Source: Papaver somniferum (Eukaryota > Streptophyta > Magnoliopsida > Ranunculales > Papaveraceae). Taken from it: 64,000 nt of DNA. Numbering within the stretch: the first letter of the stretch is position 1; each line of letters begins with the position of its first letter. A program made the position numbers and the translations under genes. This document shows positions 1 through 11,675 of the stretch, one piece after another. The notes beneath the pieces are model-generated. The model did no database searches. It was given only the letters and a program-made list of their open reading frames with translations, and was not told the origin of the DNA. The stretch is taken from assembly GCF_003573695.1 (NCBI RefSeq), contig NC_039358.1:151890920-151954919 (forward strand), given 5' to 3'.

Positions 1-905
1 TATGTGTACTTAAGAAATCGGATTTTGAGTTTGTTAAGTTTCCGAACTCAGCAGAAATTTTCTGTTCGAAAACTTCCGCCAGTATGCGTACGGGTACGCA
101 TACTTAAGCTGACTAGTTTAGGAGTTTGTAATTCCCAAACTCAACAGATATTTTCGGTTCGAAAACTTCCGCCAGTATGCGTATGGGTACGCATACTTAT
201 CTTGTCTCCTTCACCAATTTCGTATACACACATATGCAAACTCTTGGTTCCCGGTTTATGGATTTATACACTAATGTGCGAACACACTATATATGCTTAT
301 ATCCAAAAATGGTTACATCATCAAATTTTTATTTCAATCATTGAAACATTCTTCTATAATGACAACATCCGTTTTCACACATTATTAGCATCAAAGCAAT
401 TTTCAAGATTTTGAAATAATCATTATCAAAACATTCCAAGCCTACATCAAATGATTGTATCACACAAACCATGTAAGATGTTACTCAGAAATTTTCTCAT
501 GATATAAGATGAACTTGGTCGAAGCGAAATCTTACCAACACATATTCGAGAAATATGTAAGCGAGATATACTCAGCTCGAAATCTCAAATGTGTATAGAG
601 AAAACTATATCGTAACACGACTTATGTATCAATATAGGAGATAGTAGAAATAGAATTTCCAAGTGATAGATGAGTTCAAGTCTCCACATACCTTTTATCG
701 AAGAAGTTCCACAAGCTCCCCTTAGTAGTTCTTCGTCTTCAAGAGATGAACGCCGAGAGACCTAAGCTCAACTACACTATCTATATCCTAGTCTGAGACA
801 TCTATAAATAGGCTAGAAATCAAGACTTATATTTTTGATCACTAACATTGACAAACATGCTTGAGATAGCAACGCATGCGAGTTCGACCGAGCAATGCTC
901 TAACA
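1..905 (-). repeat. Partial copia LTR (C2 family), reverse orientation
   Basis: The right end at 901-905 (taaca) is the reverse complement of the TGTTAGAGCA start seen at 16849, 46640 and 54562, and the last 100 bases match those LTR starts closely. No polypurine tract follows, so this is the outer end of a 5' LTR or a solo LTR. The rest lies left of the window. Possible right-hand TSD is TTAGG (906-910); the left copy is not visible. Confidence 0.85.
43..196. repeat. Two-copy LTR minisatellite with palindromic cores
   Basis: A unit of about 90 bases occurs twice. Each copy reads through an aactcarcaga block and an aaaacttccgcc block into a palindrome. The first palindrome (82-103) has perfect 10-base arms, GTATGCGTAC and GTACGCATAC, around GG. 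The second (175-196) has one G-to-T type wobble change. The same LTR position in the copy at 54562 holds a different GC-rich duplicated unit. Confidence 0.7.
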
Positions 906-1902
906 TTAGGGTTTGAGCAAAAGTAAAACCCTTAAATCGTTTCTCCAACGATTATTTTTTCCTCATACAACGCATTATAATAACTACACCAACATGTAAT
1001 ATATAGGCTTGAAAAATTTAAGGTGTGAAATCTTGGATCCAAAATTGCGTCAATCGAGAAATTAATCCAACCTAATTTGGACTGTATGCCAACCAATCAC
1101 ATGTGTCGATATTTCCCTGCAAAGTTGATCACAACCACCATAATTCATTATTTCGGTAGCTACTATAAATGAATATTCGAACAATCATATTTGCTTATCG
1201 TGATCCCAAACAATTCTCAAGCGTATGCATATCTTGAAAAATTTCATATAACTGTTGGTACCAGCGCCCACGGGCATTATTATCTCCTCCTCTTCAAATG
1301 AGGAGATAATAACTTTGAGAATGTGAATCGTGTTTTTGGTATACTCAGTTGGAGCACTACCAGTATCCTATTCTGGACGCTATTTATTTTGCTAGAGTGA
1401 CTTGATTTTCCTCTTAAAGAGGAAAATGCTTATATAAAAGCAAATGAGACATTTCACGCCTAGTCAATAACAACCTTTTTCGATTTGATCATGATGGGAG
1501 AGAGCTGGTATAAAATTGAAGTTAACTAACACCAAATTTTGTTGGTATAGTGTATACTCTCCCCCTGATTATGGAGGAAATATTTTCATTCTATAAAAAC
1601 GAAAACAAGTTTCATAAAGTATTATCCGATTAATTCTAAGACATATACTCATAATAATTTTTCGGTTTTATGTACCACATATATTGATTATATAAAAGTC
1701 ATTAGACATCCATCATGGATTTTGCTGGTAATAGACAAAAACATATAAAATACGCAAATAAATCTCCAAAAGAAATTATGTTTTCGGAATAAAAATATGG
1801 ACAATTTCTTTATCAAAATAAAATCAAACTAAGATCAATATAGTCACAACAATGACTAATAATATTGGCTAATAAGCTGGGTGCACACCCACTGATCTTG
1901 AA
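906..1902. other. Unassigned AT-rich repeat remnant with two hairpins
   Basis: No coding frame or known ends were recognised. Visible features are an inverted repeat with 12-base arms TATTATCTCCTC and GAGGAGATAATA (about 1279-1312), an inverted repeat of 11-base arms at 1405-1427 (ATTTTCCTCTT around one A), a TATATAAAA box just after it, and a reverse polypurine-like tctccccct near 1558. It resembles the 3' noncoding part of a minus-strand copia element, but I could not prove that. Confidence 0.4.
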
Positions 1903-2718
1903 TGAAAAGACGAGGGTACCCAAATACACCACAATCTTTTTATTTCAACCTATAAGTCCTCTACCGAATGTGATCGTCTATGGACAGAGTCGAGACAATA
2001 CGATAATTCGGCTCACACTTTGGGTGATCGTCTATGGATATGAGATCAAACAATACAATAACAAGATCACTTCTGTAATTGACTATGGATACAAGATCGA
2101 GACGATACGACAACATAGTGTGTACTTGATAATAGGTTCAGAAATAACCGAAACTTTATAGGATTAATATCAAGTATTACGGAGTTAATGTACTTGTGTA
2201 TTTTACTTAATTATAATAACAATTATAATGCGAAAAATAAATTAAAAGACACAGCAAGATTTTGTTAACGAGGAAACTGCAAATGCAGAAAAACCCCGGG
2301 ACCTAGTCCAGTTTTGAATGTCTCAGAATTAAGCCTCTATACAAAATCAAATACCAACTTCTTATAGTTGAGACCAAGCATACTACCCCTAAATACTTAG
2401 TTCCCTCAGTATCTCTGCGCCTTCGACTTCTAGAGTCACGCATGCGAACAACAAGTTCTTTGGATCGTACTCCTAATAGAAAAAGGAAGAATCTGTTTGG
2501 TAACCACTCTAATCAATCTTTATAAGATAAGATGAGTCGTTAACAAAGTATCTTATGTGTAATCTAATAAACTCCTTTGTCTAGTTAAATCAATCTATCC
2601 AATAACTACCGAAATAGTCAAGTTTAGATTCGCACTCAATCGATATAAATCTCAAAGAGAAACTATAGATAATGTTGATCTCACGCAAATAATCAATCAG
2701 ATATATCAAAGATAAACT
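1903..2718 (-). repeat. Interrupted copia LTR fragment (C1 family)
   Basis: Starts TGAAAAGACGAGGGTACCC like the LTR ends at 2719 and 11676 and follows the same order of blocks: the repeated gatcgtctatgga / gagacaatac motif, then the ccccgggacc core, then the aatcaatcagat block. It stops abruptly at 2718, where a second copy of the same LTR start begins. The simplest reading is an older LTR interrupted by C1, whose remainder would lie beyond base 64000. A tandem truncation is the alternative. Confidence 0.65.
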
Positions 2719-5625
2719 AGAAAAGACGAGGGTACCCAAATACACCACAATCTATTTTGATCACAACCTGTACAAGACCCACTGTGTATAAACCTCTTGG
2801 AGATACAATCACTCAAGGAATATTTCAACACAGTGTCCACTTGATATAGGGTTAGTCCGAACTGGCCTAACTCGTGAATTAAATATCAAAGGAAAGTGGA
2901 TAAATTCAATACACTTTGTGTGATTGTTTATGGATATGGAATCGAGACAATACAACAATAAAGTGATCACTTGATAAAAGGTACGGAAAAAACCGAAACC
3001 AATGGGATCAATATCAAGTGCCTTGTTAAGTGTACAAAGTGCAATTTACTTTAATTATAATAAAACAATTATAATGCGGAAATGAAAAGTAAATAGCACA
3101 GCAAGATTTTGATAACGAGGAAACTGCAAATGCAGAAAGACCCCGGGACCTTGTCCAGAATTGAATACTCTCAGGATTTAGCCGTTATACAAAATCTAAA
3201 CCAACTACGTATAATTGAGACCAAGCAACTAAACCTATAGTTCACCTAGTTCCGTCTGTATCCCTGCGCCTCCAACTTGCAATAAGTCACGCACTTGGAA
3301 CAATTCCTTTGGTTCGTATTCCAAACAGTAAAGGAACAACAAATATGTTCGGTAACAACTCTTTTCAACCAAGTGATATGAGTTTGACAAAAGGATCTTC
3401 TGTTTATCCCAATAAACTCCTTCGTCAGGTCCTTAGATCTATCCAATAACAATTATGAATGTAATTGTCAAGATTTTGCAATCAATACTTTGAATCACAA
3501 AGAATTGTATTGATGCCGATCTACTCAACTAATCAATCAGATCTATCACAAAGATAAACCGATTATAGTTGGATCATTTTCCAGCCGAAACAAGTATTGT
3601 TCACACCAAAGATTATGAACCCAAATATCTTCTTTGTCTTCAAATTTTCTTAGATATTCAATAAACACCTGCACACAATCAACTTGAATATCTTGTGATC
3701 AATCACACACAGAACGGAGTCTGTTAACAATGGATTATCACAAGACGTTTTTAGAAATACAAACATTCTAAAGATCCCCGTCTAAACTTCGATCTAGTTT
3801 GAGTGAATCTTATATCAGAAGAGAAGATTCTCAAGCATAAACAAACTAGGTGCAATTAAAGTTCAACAACCATTAGTCAATCAAATCAATTGAAAACTAA
3901 TAATAAACTGCAATTATCTAGTTTCCCACCAACGGTACTAATAGAGCTTCTCAATCCCTAAAGAAGTCTTTAAACCGAGCGACCGTAAGAGATTTCGCCT
4001 AATTAAGGTACTTTTCTCTCCGAATAGGAGGCTCCACCAGTAACAACACAACTAGGTAGTTTTGTTGGCTCTGATGATTAGTTTTCTTGAAATGCAAACT
4101 TCAATATTTATAGACCAAGGAAGTGTGGACACCAAGGAATTTCCAAAACCGAATATTCTCAAAGATATGAAATAAACACCAAATCGGTTTTCATAATTCC
4201 TGGAAATTCTCTGTCCAATTAATGACCGAAATCTCAGTAGAAAATCTCCAACTAGTAAATGCACATTACTAATTTTTATTTTCTAAAGATATGCATTTTA
4301 ATTGCTGGAAATTAAAAGCATATAAAACTAAAAACCTTAATTAAAAGATTCCCAATTTATTTCGATCCGGGATTCTCCTTTAGATATTAAGGAATATCTT
4401 TGAACAATAAAAGATAAGAGTTACTGCACATGTTCAAAGTATGTCGACATCTTTAGTTTGTAAATCGTTTTTCATATTTACAATCTTGGAATCGATTTTC
4501 CACACTTCCAAAAAAGTTTAGAATTGGTTCATCTGACTTCCAAGAACTATGTGATTGATTATCCTATCAAATAACAAATCATGAGTTTCACGGTTCTACC
4601 AAAACAAGTTTCGGTTCTACCTCCATGTGGGTACTAGAATTAGTCACGCTAGTTACCAAAACTTGGTTGACTAGGTGCTAGGATTGGTTCCCACATATAT
4701 ATGGTATCTAACTTGTATTTGGTGCACATGTCCATAGGATCGGTTCCCAATAACTAAAAACGTGTTGCACATGTTCATAGGATCGGTTCCCAATAACTAA
4801 AAACTTGTTGCAACTCTTACAAGGATCGATTCCTCTTTTGTGATCGGTTGCACCTCTTACTAGGATCAGTCCCCCAATGTATAGAGTTGGTCATACCAAT
4901 TACAACAAACCGATCATACCATCTCAGGTGATTACTTAAGATCGGTTTCACTAATAAAAGTCATACCAATACATAAGTCAGGCCTTGTGAATAGTTTTAC
5001 CAAGAACATAAGCAAGTCATGAGCGGTTATACTAAAAACACATATTGGCAATTCAAAAGATTTGCAATGAATAACAATACCAATAAGCCTAGCGATTTCC
5101 CTTTCGATTCACAAAACAAGTTCATGAATTTACTTCCTTTAAACGAATGTAAAACATTGTTTCCTAGGATGAAATCTTCACCCATACCCATACATAATCA
5201 CAATAGAATTCATACGATTATGTCGATGTCTTATATACGAAGTTCAAAAGATAAGTGTTATACTTCGTATTGTATTCCTTAATACTACGTCTAACTAGAG
5301 TATAATCATTCACAGCTTCGCATTTATGTTTTCAATATGCACGACTTGAAAGATACGTTAGAGAATGAAATAGTTCAAGTCAAATATTACTAACCTCAAG
5401 TGGAAGGATGATGTCATCGTTGTAGCTCCTTACTTCTTCACATTCTTCAAGTATTCACGTAATACTTGTAATGTCTCATATCCTAATACTATCAAGCTAA
5501 CCTATACGAAGTTGACTCTAGTAAATAATCAAGCGACTCTTTAAATGAGTTTTGGTTCACTAAAATATGACAACCAAACTTGACATACCAACGCTTGGTG
5601 GGTTCAACCGAGCTATGCTCTAACA
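2719..5625 (-). repeat. 3' LTR of C1
   Basis: The left end reads AGAAAAGACGAGGG, the usual TG having become AG. The right end is ctctaaca, the complement of the LTR start TGTTAGAG. It aligns block for block with 11676-13424 and with the solo LTR 39726-42481. A polypurine tract abuts the right end, which identifies it as the 3' LTR. Length is 2907 bp. Confidence 0.85.
4103..4114 (-). promoter_or_regulatory. TATA box of C1 3' LTR
   Basis: On the minus strand the sequence reads TCTATAAATATT. It is kept at the homologous place in the other two LTRs of this family (13062-13073 and 41003-41014), about 1.3 kb from the LTR end, so it is the likely LTR promoter core. Confidence 0.55.
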
Positions 5626-5655
5626 ATCTCCCCCTTTGTCAATTTTAGTGACAAA
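5626..5655 (-). promoter_or_regulatory. C1 polypurine tract with adjacent stem-loop
   Basis: On the minus strand an inverted repeat TTTGTCA-CTAAAAT-TGACAAA runs directly into GGGGGAGAT, which touches the 3' LTR. The polypurine tract primes plus-strand DNA synthesis. The same stem-loop and tract occur in C2 at 46611-46639. Confidence 0.8.
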
Positions 5656-6033
5656 ACTGTTTATGGGTGAAAACTATTCCTGCCGGATTTGGTAATTTGG
5701 GGTGTGTGGATGAGGAATGAATCTAAACCCTAAACAAATGCAGTGCACGAGAGTGCTTTGTGATTCGAGAAATCAATATGTACAATTCTGGCCTAAACCA
5801 AGAAATGGCCGTTCCAAACTTGCTTCGGTCACAAAGTGAAGGAGATGGGGTTGATCTTAGGGAGGGAAGCGAAGAAGGTGTTGAGATTGTGAAGGTGTTG
5901 GCTGTGTATGTATTACTTGTATCAGAAAGCTGAACTGACTTTCAGAATGAAAGCTATCAGTTCTGGTGTTGGAATACAATTGTATCAACACTTGCTTATG
6001 TTGTCTTGTCTTCTTTGAAAATAGGGAGGAGAA

Positions 6034-6047
6034 CCTATTTATACAAG
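6034..6047 (-). promoter_or_regulatory. TATA box of T1-family solo LTR
   Basis: The minus strand reads CTTGTATAAATAGG, matching the same block in the T1 5' LTR at 51125-51136. It is the probable LTR promoter core. Confidence 0.6.
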
Positions 6048-6812
6048 TCATTGAGCCTAACCCACGTCTCTCATGGGAAGTGGAGAAAGTGGAGTGATGG
6101 AGTAGTGGAGTTGCGTGTGTTAGTGTTACACGATCATTCTTGCCCACTTCTCTCATCATCACTAACCGTCCATGAAATCTTGACACGTTCTTGTGATGGC
6201 GCGTTGTGCGCTGCACGCTGTAAACCGTCAGACCAATACCCCAGTATGTATCCCCCAGTTTGTGACATGATTGATGTCTTGAATCTGTGGATCGTGGGAC
6301 CCACAAAAGGTAGCATGTAATGTTAGGTTAAATAACTAAGTTATTTGGGAATTTGATACTTGTAAAATATCACGTGAATTCTATGCATGTAATGCATCGA
6401 ATATATTCAGCATGTATGAAGCATCGCTGTTGAGCGTCTTAAAATAGCATCATGTCCATCCTACTTCATGTGATGGTTTGGAGGCTGCGCAAGCAAGTCC
6501 TCTCTTGGCCGACCACATGGTGTGGTAGAGTGGCGGATGGTAATCACCACGACACCTCATTGACCAACTAACTCCTGAACAGGGATGTATAACCAAGCAG
6601 GTGAAGTTGAACGGACGAGATGATCTTTGAGACACTCATCTGCGACCGTTAGTGGAATTAGGGTTTATGAAGAGGTGCGCAAGCATCACTCTTCAGCTTG
6701 GTCGAATCCAAGTTTGGGACACGATTTTGGCAAGGCCGATTGGGCATGCGTGTAGACGGCATGCCGGCGTACATGCCCATACCTTATTGTCTCGTGAAAG
6801 TGTAATCTAGAT

Positions 6813-7650
6813 CGCTCAATTTGTCCGGCAATGAGGAGCGGCTAGGATTGATTTGCGACAGAGATTTTGTGCCGCAAAGTCCGCGCGTCATGCTATCTTT
6901 GGGCGCGTTACGAGGCGACCAAGCCTGGTCGGTCTTGGCCGATTAGTCTGCTGTGCAGACGACGGGCTGGTGTACACGGCTGTATTTCATTGTCCCATAA
7001 AAACGTGATCTAAGCCACTCAATTTGTCCGGCAAAGTTGAGTGGTCGAGATTAGTTTGCAATTGGGAGGTGTGACCACGCCTAGTTTGGGCGTGCGAATC
7101 GAGGCAACCAGGCATGATACGCCTTGGACGACCGGGTGTGGAGATAGATGGGCTCACGGCAATCATGTTGATGCGCACAGGACCTGCCTAGTCTATTCCT
7201 GGACCCTTCGTTCGTGCAGGAGAAAATGGACGCTCGTGATGTTCAAACCCTAATTAGGGTTTCACCGTCCGTGCGTCATGCCTTGTTTGGGCTCACGAAC
7301 TGGAACGACCAACTATAGTTGGTCCTGACCGATCGGTCATGTATGTAAGCGGGCCCACGGTAATTGTGTTGACATGCTCTGGGTCCTTTGAATCTACATC
7401 TACACCCTCCATCTATGCCTGCGAAGATGGATGGTTGAGACTGCTTTGCGACACATGTAATGTGCCGCAGACCCTAAATTAGGGTTTCTCGTCCGCTCTG
7501 CTTTGGCTGGACAATTTGGCAAGCCATGCTACCCTTTGGGGAGGCCGACCATGCGGGGCCCGCATTGGGTCGGTGGTGAATACTCCAATACCTGCTTGGG
7601 GGTTATGGATCCGATCTAAGCCATCCTATCATGCTGGTGAAGTTGGATGG
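6813..7650. repeat. Degenerate hairpin-bearing repeats inside LTR
   Basis: Four units 180-400 bp apart each hold a short hairpin followed by similar text (tttgcgaca, aaccctaattagggttt). The arms are CGCTC/GAGCG (6813/6836), CCACTCAA/TTGAGTGG (7015/7037), CCATCT/AGATGG (7409/7425) and CCATCC/GGATGG (7621/7645). Corresponding units occur on the other strand in the T1 5' LTR at 49662-50340. Confidence 0.65.
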
Positions 7651-8002
7651 TCGTGATCGTTTTTGAGACTGATACGGACAGTCCAGATGCTCGATCGGGA
7701 TAGTATAACACTCCGAGAGTTATAGCCTGTATGGATATTTTGTACATGCCTCCTTATTTAATGCTTGGAGATTCGTGTTGCTCTGCTGAGAGCAATCACT
7801 CAGTCGTCATGCCGCACCAATAATGAGAATAAAATAGTATAGGAAATACAAGGGTGGTCATGCATTAATTGGTAATGCTATAAGTTTATAGTGCAGAAGT
7901 ATTCTCCACTTTATCAGTGGCTTTATCCTTTGCAGGATGTTAGCGCATAGTTTTGGCTTTTACAATTTTATCCTTAAATGAAAATCCACCATCAACAAAA
8001 AC

Positions 8003-10269
8003 TCTTACATCATATGGATAAACAAATTACAAGAATTTATTACACATATGCTTGATTCCCAAATTCAACAGCACAATAACTTGTATACATTCAATTCATA
8101 AATGCCATTGTCGACATTATAATAACAAAGCTAATACTCCCCCTAAAATTAAGATAGGTAGATTTTCAATCCGCACGTCTTTGTTATTCCCATCATCATA
8201 TGATATGTTACTCCCCCTTAGTCTATGCTTTACTCTTTTCGTTAGATATAACGTTTAAGCACCATTGTCCTTTCCATAGTGATACCAAATCAATACAAAT
8301 CAATATCACTTGTTTACTCCATATATTTCTCCCCCTTTTTGTCACAAAATGACAAAGGTACGAGCAAATAAAGAACAAACCGAAAGGATCTTACAAATCT
8401 TACAAAGAGACTTGCAACCTATAAGAGTTAAGCACGAGGGTTCCACACACCATTTTTGATAACCAATATCAAAACCGAAACTACAAAGTAATTTTGTTTT
8501 GATATGTTACCAAGGAAACAATTGCCCGAAGCAATTTTCCCTAATATTTTAGCAAACCAAAAATCTACTAAGCACCTTAGTTCCTTTGCTAAACCGGTTG
8601 CACAAATACAATCGCTTGTTTGATAAGACCAAAATAAAGATCAGAATTAACTTTATTTTTCTCATCAGGCTCTAGTTATTCTCATAAATAACTTAGAACT
8701 TTCACTTTTAAACAAGACAAGTACTAGGTTAGTTAACTAGCATTTCTTCTTAAGGCATTCGATTAGACTTGAATAACCGAAACCTCCACTTTGATAAGTC
8801 TAACTAAGATCGGAATTAACTTAGTTTCTCTTATCCGGAATCGAATTGGACTAAACAATTCATCCCGAAAATCTTTTCTTTTGTTAAGCCATAAACAATT
8901 CATACAAACCAAATAAATCAACTTGCATAATTATTTATCTCAACCGGAAGCAATTGAAACAACATAGACAATAAAGTACCACAATTGCACCGAAATTTCG
9001 TAAGCCTAAACAATTGATACCAAACAATAAAGCAAGATAAAAATAGTTTTTCTTAACTGGAAAAAATTGAATCACACACACATCCATACACAAATAATGA
9101 AATAAATATCAATTGTACCGAAATTTTGTTAAGCAAAAGTAATAAATATATGCAATAAAATTCAGGCTTTTCTTAAACATGAAAACGATTAACTAACAAA
9201 TTCATTATCTCAAGTTCCGCATCCTCTTCACCTTTTTCTTCATATCTTTTCGGAGCGGATATCATCATGTAGTCATCCTCTTGCAAGAACAAAAGAACAA
9301 CAACAACCAACCTTTACCAGAGAAAGATTGAAAACCGGTTTTAACTAATGCAATGCAAAAGTTGAAACCCCGAAACATATATGCTTTTATGCTAAACCAC
9401 AACATATTGTGACTTTTTCATATATTGTTTCAATCAGAACCCCTCATGATCCTTTGATAAAGTCTACCAACATGGGCTAGAACTCAATTCCGCTAAATCA
9501 AAAAGTCACCCAAACCATAAGGGTTCATACAATATGAGATCGAATATCAAGGTTATGAAAACCGAAATCAGACATCTCATAAATCTAAATGCAATACACC
9601 ATAAATATTCAACAAATAATAGAGTATTGCAATTACCTAAATCTTGTAGGTAATTGAATTAAGAAACCAACGCAAAAAGAATGAGGTCATTCCGAGTTCG
9701 GACGAAGAAGTTATAGCAAAACAGTTTTACACTCCTTCGTATTGCACCTCTCACTAGGATCGGTTACCATATGTTACTAGTGAAGGATCACAATACTAAA
9801 CTGTTTTTGGCATAACTTTTGCATACAATGGCCGAATTTAGTGATTTTTGGCTCGTTTTAATCGTAAAAACAAGAGCTATACATATATAATCAGTAGATA
9901 TCAACATAATAAACTAAAAATTACCGTTTCTATAAAAAGAAAATATAGATAGATAAGGTATGAGTATAATAGAAAAGCAATTTCCCTAAAGATGTTAATT
10001 AGTCATATAATAACCGAGAGATCATGTGCTCAATTTTTCATGTGATTCCTCACTTTTCAAAAGATTGAGCACCAAGGTGAGCATGCACATTCTAACACAA
10101 CTAGGTTGTGTTGAGTTTAGCCTTTTCTTGTTCGTCACGAGTGACTAAGACTTAATCATCATTCTTGACCTCTTTCTTGGTTTGTTTTCTCTTGTTCCAT
10201 CTCTTGTTTTTTTTCTTTGACTTGTGATGAAGAGTGTCATTATCACAAAGTTTACTAGTACAAGAGATT
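8003..10269 (-). other. C1 3' noncoding region with internal polypurine tracts
   Basis: AT-rich, with no supportable coding frame. Three further purine tracts on the minus strand lie at 8135-8146, 8211-8220 and 8328-8337. The last is joined to a stem-loop TTTGTCA/TGACAAA (8338-8356), as at the LTR-proximal tract. Several purine tracts before the 3' LTR are typical of Sirevirus-type copia elements. The remainder to 10269 shows nothing I can name. Confidence 0.6.
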
Positions 10270-11605
10270 TCATACATGATGTTTCTTTAGTCTTTCAAGA
10301 AAACTCTTATAATTATTGTCACCAACAATTAACAACTGAGAGTCATTCTTGTGACTAAATTTTGGTCCCTTCTTGGCTATAGAGGACTTCGGGACCCATT
10401 TAGGCTTGGGTTTCACAGGAGCATATTTCTCCTTCATACCATTAGGACCATTGCCCTTTTGGATACTTTGTGAAACACCTTTCTCCAATTTGGAACATCA
10501 GATCTTGTCTTAGCATTTACAAAGTCATCTCTCGTTATAAATTCGGGTCTTTTATGAGATGGCCTTGTCGAGCTATAGGAAAAATTTGAACTACCATTAT
10601 AATAATTATTTTTCCTATACTTTGGACAATATCGATCTGAGTTCTTTTGGGAGCAATCTTAGACAATTCGTTTGATACGAAAGAAAGTGTATCTTTTATC
10701 TTATGAATATTGCATCCCCATTCCACATGCCCTTTATTACCACAATAACAACAATGCTTGGTAACATACGAAGTCTGAGTTTTAATGCTACCTTTTTGCG
10801 GATCCTCTTGCACTGGAGCTCGACGATTTTTCTTCTTATCTTTGTTCAACATTGTTGGTTTCTTGACATTAGGAGAAGTGATCTCTTTGATTGTTGCTGG
10901 TTGAACATAATTCTTAGGCTTGAATGGTTTTACTTCTTTACAAGAAATACGAGCATCTTTTATATTGGTGGAAGCTTCCTGTTTAGAATAAATTGTAGCT
11001 TTAACAAATTTTACCTCTTTGCTAATATTTGAAGCATCTATTCCCTTATAGCCCAATCCTCGTGTATCACGATGATTTCTACTTGCTTCTAACATTGAGG
11101 TTAAATTGTTTGTGCTATCATTGAACCTTTTCAAGTACAAATTTTCTTCTTCCAACGTCTTGATTTTATCAAGAGCACCAGCTAGACCAGCCTCAAGGCG
11201 TTTTTCTCGTGAGAGATATTCACCTTACTTCTCTTCAAAACTCTTTTGTTGAGCGTTAATCCTTGCATCATATTCATCAAGTTTCTCTTCCAACAAGAGA
11301 ATTTTTTCAAGAGCAGCATCACGCTCCATTTTTAACAACTCTGCTTGAGAGAGACTAGTGTTTGCTTTTTCTTCAAGAACCTGTATTTTTTGAGAAGTAT
11401 CTTCCCTAAACTTTTTATGATTTTGATGCATCCTTTCACATTCAATGGTAAGTGCTTTAAAATCATCCAGATTTTTCTCAATTACCTTTTTGTAAGTAAG
11501 CAATTGCTTAAAAACATATTCCGAGAGTGGTTCAATAACCTCTTGCGATACATTAACTGAGTCTTTCTTTAGTTTTCGCTCTCGCTTAACTCTACTTTGA
11601 CTCAT
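10270..11605 (-). pseudogene. Gag-like protein of C1 (broken)
   Basis: ATG at 11605, 57 bases downstream of the primer site. The N-terminal ~125 residues are basic then heptad-like, a likely coiled coil. An in-frame TAA at 11225-11227 interrupts it; the same frame continues to 10535 with a KTLEEENLYLKR coiled stretch, a lysine-rich region and one CCHC zinc knuckle (C-x2-C-x4-H-x4-C, CYCGNKGHVEWGC). Two frame changes then lead through PSHKRPEF to a tail with KPKPKWVPKSS ending at 10270, like the end of copia Gag. It would bind element RNA and form particles. There is no protease downstream. It differs from C2 Gag in lacking a recognisable UBN2-type N-terminus. Confidence 0.7.
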
Positions 11606-11661
11606 GTCTTATAGGTTGGATCGCATCAAACACAGATTGTTAGATCTTTTCGTGTTTGCCC

Positions 11662-11673
11662 GCTCTGATACCA
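11662..11673 (-). promoter_or_regulatory. C1 primer binding site
   Basis: The minus strand reads TGGTATCAGAGC, the standard plant site complementary to the 3' end of initiator Met tRNA. It lies two bases from the 5' LTR end. Confidence 0.9.
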
Positions 11674-11675
11674 AT

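Larger units (their letters stand above)
5658..7997 (-). mobile_element. Solo LTR of the T1 gypsy family
   Basis: It begins TGTTTATGGGTG and ends CCACCATCAACA, the reverse complement of the LTR ends of T1 (48965-51510), and is flanked by the 5-bp TSD AAAAC (5653-5657 and 7998-8002). There is no primer site, coding region or second LTR, so it is a solo LTR left by recombination. It lies in the 3' noncoding end of C1, a few bases from the polypurine tract. The interior holds GC-rich degenerate repeats with hairpins (see 6813-7650). ORFs here are LTR shadows. Confidence 0.93.

Noticed and set aside
5857..6320. ORFs of 149 and 104 codons on both strands in the solo LTR.
   Set aside because: Opposite-strand overlap within a GC-rich LTR and no conservation in the related LTR at 48965 or 60313.
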